Positions 61,081 to 64,000 of a stretch of 64,000 nucleotides of DNA are shown here, piece by piece. How positions within the stretch are numbered: position 1 is the stretch's first letter; each line of letters begins with the position of its first letter. A program made the position numbers and the translations under genes. The notes below the pieces were generated by a model. The model searched no databases. It saw only the letters and a program-made list of their open reading frames with translations, and had not been told where the DNA came from. The DNA comes from Galdieria sulphuraria (Eukaryota > Rhodophyta > Bangiophyceae > Galdieriales > Galdieriaceae): assembly GCF_000341285.1 (NCBI RefSeq), contig NW_005178416.1, forward strand, positions 27,795 to 91,794. Reading direction: 5' to 3'.

Positions 61081-61141
61081 GGTGAGATAATGCATTCGTT
61101 GTACAACTATTGATTCTGCACCGGAAAGTTCACTCTAGTTA

Positions 61142-62443
61142 TTACTGTTCAGTGAAAAGATTTTCATTCTCTGCACAAGTCTTGCTTCGTTTGTTAGGGA
61201 CCAACTCATGGCTTCCTCCCTCAGATGTTTCACATAAAGCAGCTTGTTCAACGTTGAAATCTTTGTTGGTTTCAGCTCGTTTTCGAGGCTCTACCCTGGT
61301 TACCTGTGTCACTGTGTCATTTTGGAAAGTGCTATTCTCTTTCTCTTGATTGGATATTATGGAATCAAAGTCAGCTATTTCTAGTTCTATCTCCTTTAGA
61401 ATCTCTATACAAAACAGTTTATATATACACCACAAATATATTGAAACTAAGTACCTTCCTCATCATCCAACGATTCCCTTTTATCACTTGCCTGGTCGCC
61501 AAGTTTTTCCTTGTAAATGAATATTTAAGTTGTGTTGCTATCATGAAACAACAAAACTAACCTTGCTCTCAGCAATACGTCTTTTGAAAACATCCGCAGC
61601 AAGCTTTAGATATTTCCTTGCATTGTTTGGGTCGACCGAACGAAGTGCTAGGTAAATGCTATGATACAACCCCCCAACCATTCTTGAAGAATGGTACCCT
61701 TCTTCTTCATAGTACTTGACAGCTGATTTAAAGTCGTCAGCTGCTTGTTCATTATTATCGTTTTCCATTCCAAAATCACCTAAAGTTTCGTAGACGACAG
61801 CAAGACGCAACCTTGACTCTGGTAATTTTGAAGTGAGAATAACTCTTGCGCACTCCAACTGTTCCCAAGCTAGTTCACGAATATCCTGCTCTTCTTCTTC
61901 GCTTTGTTTCCCCCCTTCCGAATTTGCTTCATCTATCAGTTGTTGTTCAGGTAAAGCAGCTTCCGAAGAAGCTTCCACCTCAGTCTGAATTTGTTCTTTG
62001 TCTTCAATATTTAAAGAATCTTCTTCATTTTTAGACTCTTCGGTATCCTCACCGGAAGTCTCACCCTTCAATTGTTTTGAGGTGCTGTCGTCTGTTTCGG
62101 CAGACTCCTCTTCTTCTTCTACTTCGTCGGAGTTAGTACACAGTCCCACCACTTTTGGAACCTTAGGACCAAATATCTCCTCATTATTTGACGAGCACTT
62201 TATTATTTCCAAGAGAGACTTCCCATAAAGAAGTTGTAACTCAGCGAACCCCCAAGTTTGCTTATCTTCTTCTTGATAATCTTCAAGCTCTTTCAGAGCT
62301 GCTTCAACTTTATCAGCTGCCTCCGAGAATTTTCCAGAAGAGAGCATTTGAGAAGCTTCTTTATATAGTTCAGCAACGGACTTCGGGTAGAACTCTAGTT
62401 TGTTTAAGACAGAGGCAAGCTCGCTGTGGACGCTCATCGTCAT
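61142..62443 (-). CDS. NASP: NASP/Hif1-type histone chaperone (SHNi-TPR)
   Basis: Binds H3-H4 and linker histones. Exons 61562-62443, 61455-61509 and 61142-61404 give 399 aa. Helical TPR pairs at about 20-75 (SVAELYKEASQMLSSGKFSEAADKVEAALK, ELQLLYGKSLLEI) are interrupted by a very acidic insert (EEEEESAETDD, SEEEEQDIREL). They resume with AWEQLECARVIL, AVVYETLGDFGMEN, and the SHNi motif SAVKYYEE. The acidic interruption inside TPR2 is the hallmark of this family. The C-terminus holds EILKEIELEIADFDSII and a basic nuclear-localisation-like PRKR / NKRSK. The gene converges with NAXD: 61 bp between stops. Confidence 0.9.
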
Positions 62444-63586
62444 CGAGCGCGCGCAATTGCAAATCCAAATTTTGACTTTTTGAAATTCGATAAATTTTAT
62501 ACTAACCGTTAGAATTTCTTTATTAGTGTAACCGTTCTGGAAGCTAATGACATTTCAGCAAAGTGTTGAAAGCGAACATTTTCCTTTTTCTGTTACATTA
62601 TCCGCCTACATGAATTTTTTATATTTTATCGACAGGAAATATATAAATTCGCATGTCGTAAAATGATAAAGAACCCATAACATACAGTACTAAAAGTATT
62701 CTTTTAGAACTGCTAATGATTTTTGAAATCCAAATGGTAATTTGGACCTTCAATTTGTCTATGTAGCATTCACAAAAATTGCATATTCCTTCCTTGAGGC
62801 CAAGACTGTTTTATAAGCACAAAATAAAGGTTTGAATTCTGAAGATGTCTTTAGATTTACTTTTGCAGGCTATATTCAAATTCATTTGCCATTTACCATA
62901 ATTGAATCAGTTGTATCTTCCAACAGACAAGTTCCCCAATTGTTTGCTTTGTATTCTTTATTTATACTCTCCCTGTTATTGAATATCTAACACTCATCTC
63001 CTTCCTCTTATAACACAACAGTAAATGGTAGATCCTAAGACTCTATATTATCTATTTCTAAGCAAGGATTTGAAAATTTGATGCATTATGACATTTTAAG
63101 CAAATTCTAATTGCAGAATCTAACTTTGCAAGATATGCCTATATTTAGAAAACTTGCTCGACTCTACATCTGAACTATTAAACGATGAGTAAACTGAACA
63201 ATGAACTCCCCAGATTCCGAAAGAATTCACGAAAAGAAAGCTCCACCTTATTTTTTTAGAGATCTGAGTTCAACGATGGGCTTGATTCAGTGTCTTACAC
63301 ATATATTTGAAAATGCTTCAGTATAAACAGCCATTCATCAATATTGTGATTTTCTTTGGATCAACTTCAATTCTTGAGAGAAGAATGCACAGGTTGTAGT
63401 TTTTAAAACCGTTCCCCGAAATATTCTTCCCGTAGTTTTGGTGGATTTCCAACCATTTGTCACTCCGGCACGTGAAACGATTAAGAGCTCAAGTTTCTAA
63501 TGATGAGTGTCTTAGTCCCTTGTAAACATCTCTTGTACAACGAAAGATATTCAAAGATATTCGACTATCGTATAAAATGCACACAC
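62444..63586. other. Long intergenic region, no gene seen
   Basis: 1143 bp, AT-rich, no open frame of useful length in any frame and no RNA recognised. It is where the 3' part of the peptidase-like gene would be expected if that gene were whole. Confidence 0.5.
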
Positions 63587-63982
63587 CAATAACCAATGAA
63601 GCGATCAAACTCTTCTTGCATAATATATTCCGCAACACCACATGAAACATTATGTTCTGAAAAGGTCAAGCGAGTTTCTAAACTATCGTTTACACATAAT
63701 AACCAAATATCACCATCACGAATAAAACTTATATAACGACCATCAGGACTCCATTTTGGATCTAAATATCCTTCCTATTGTTCATAAAGCTTCAAAAATG
63801 GGACTCAAAGATATAAAACTACTTAGTACCGATGCTTGATAGGAGTTGAAGAGTTGAAAAGCTTCATCCAATGAAGAAGAAGAACTGGGATTGCTATAAG
63901 AGAAAACATCCAAATGTGTGCCTTGTGGTAATAATAAGCGTTGAGTAGAGGGATGAAATAAATAACAACATAATCCTTCGAA
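63587..63982 (-). pseudogene. DPP-IV/S9B-like beta-propeller fragment (5' end beyond window, 3' missing)
   Basis: N-terminal propeller of a dipeptidyl-peptidase IV/8/9-type protein. Exons 63830-63982 and 63587-63774, joined across a 55-nt intron, give FEGLCCYLFHPSTQRLLLP, DPKWSPDGRYISFIRDGDIWLL, and the family signature CGVAEYIMQEEFDRFIGYW, in which the two Glu bind the substrate amino terminus. After GYW a donor GTGTGT follows, but no downstream exon with the Ser-Asp-His hydrolase domain is seen in the 1.1 kb before NASP. An acceptor at 63983 shows that more exons lie to the right. So the gene is either 3'-truncated (a pseudogene) or ends in exons I cannot see. Confidence 0.55.
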
Positions 63983-64000
63983 CTAAATAGCGACACTAAG

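Noticed and set aside
62444-63586. Possible hidden exons of the peptidase-like gene, including a TGGAGC after an AAG near 63245
   Set aside because: The peptide following it does not resemble the S9 family and soon reaches a stop; acceptor context is weak.

Overview
This window looks like nuclear DNA of a unicellular red alga, most likely a Galdieria-type member of the Cyanidiophyceae. Three things point there. A CpcS/CpeS phycobiliprotein chromophore lyase with an organelle-targeting-like extension implies phycobilisomes. Almost every multi-exon gene is cut by tiny GT-AG introns, mostly 45-60 nt. The genes are AT-leaning and packed tens of bases apart. The species is inferred from this style, not proven. 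Exon boundaries below were set by hand from splice consensus, phase and protein homology.

Layout. 1-3.8 kb: plastid trigger factor (cut by the window edge) divergent from the CpcS-type lyase, then a twin UPF0547 zinc-ribbon protein. 3.8-7.0 kb: minus-strand run of POP5, a MAT1-like CAK subunit, an Omp85/OEP80 barrel and tRNA-Asn(GUU). 7.2-10.6 kb: NSUN5 rRNA methyltransferase and VPS26. 10.7-15.8 kb, minus strand: organellar S15, pirin, ARL2, CDC5L. 16.2-21.5 kb: AVL9 and NUP93. 21.6-25.7 kb: an unrecognised protein, an S1-domain protein and a SHAQKYF-type MYB. 26.4-29.2 kb: a large LRR / degenerate-receiver / EF-hand protein. 29.3-34.5 kb: ANTH clathrin adaptor divergent from MAP65/Ase1. 34.6-38.8 kb: ankyrin-LRR protein, UEV1/MMS2 and a GPH-type sugar transporter. 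38.8-44.8 kb: tight minus-strand run of a membrane-SAM protein, a DDT/WHIM remodeller subunit and PRP6. 45-51 kb: trefoil/coiled-coil protein, 2-oxoglutarate/malate-type carrier, DBP8 helicase, YlxR-like protein and a TIS11-type CCCH protein. 51.7-62.4 kb: tyrosine-type aminotransferase, TFIIF-beta, tryptophan synthase beta, a Gln/Cys-rich secreted protein, NAD(P)HX dehydratase and NASP. 63.6-64 kb: the beta-propeller part of a DPP-IV-like protein with no catalytic domain downstream.

Functionally this is ordinary eukaryotic housekeeping: splicing (CDC5L, PRP6), transcription (MAT1, TFIIF-beta), rRNA/tRNA maturation (NSUN5, POP5, DBP8), trafficking (VPS26, ANTH, AVL9, ARL2) and chromatin (NASP, DDT protein), mixed with plastid functions (trigger factor, chromophore lyase, OEP80, S1 protein, TrpB). 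I saw no CRISPR array, prokaryotic operon or intact mobile element. The points most worth a second look are the LRR/pseudo-receiver/EF-hand fusion, very short and frame-preserving introns, the truncated peptidase gene, a GC-AG intron, and several proteins with no clear family.
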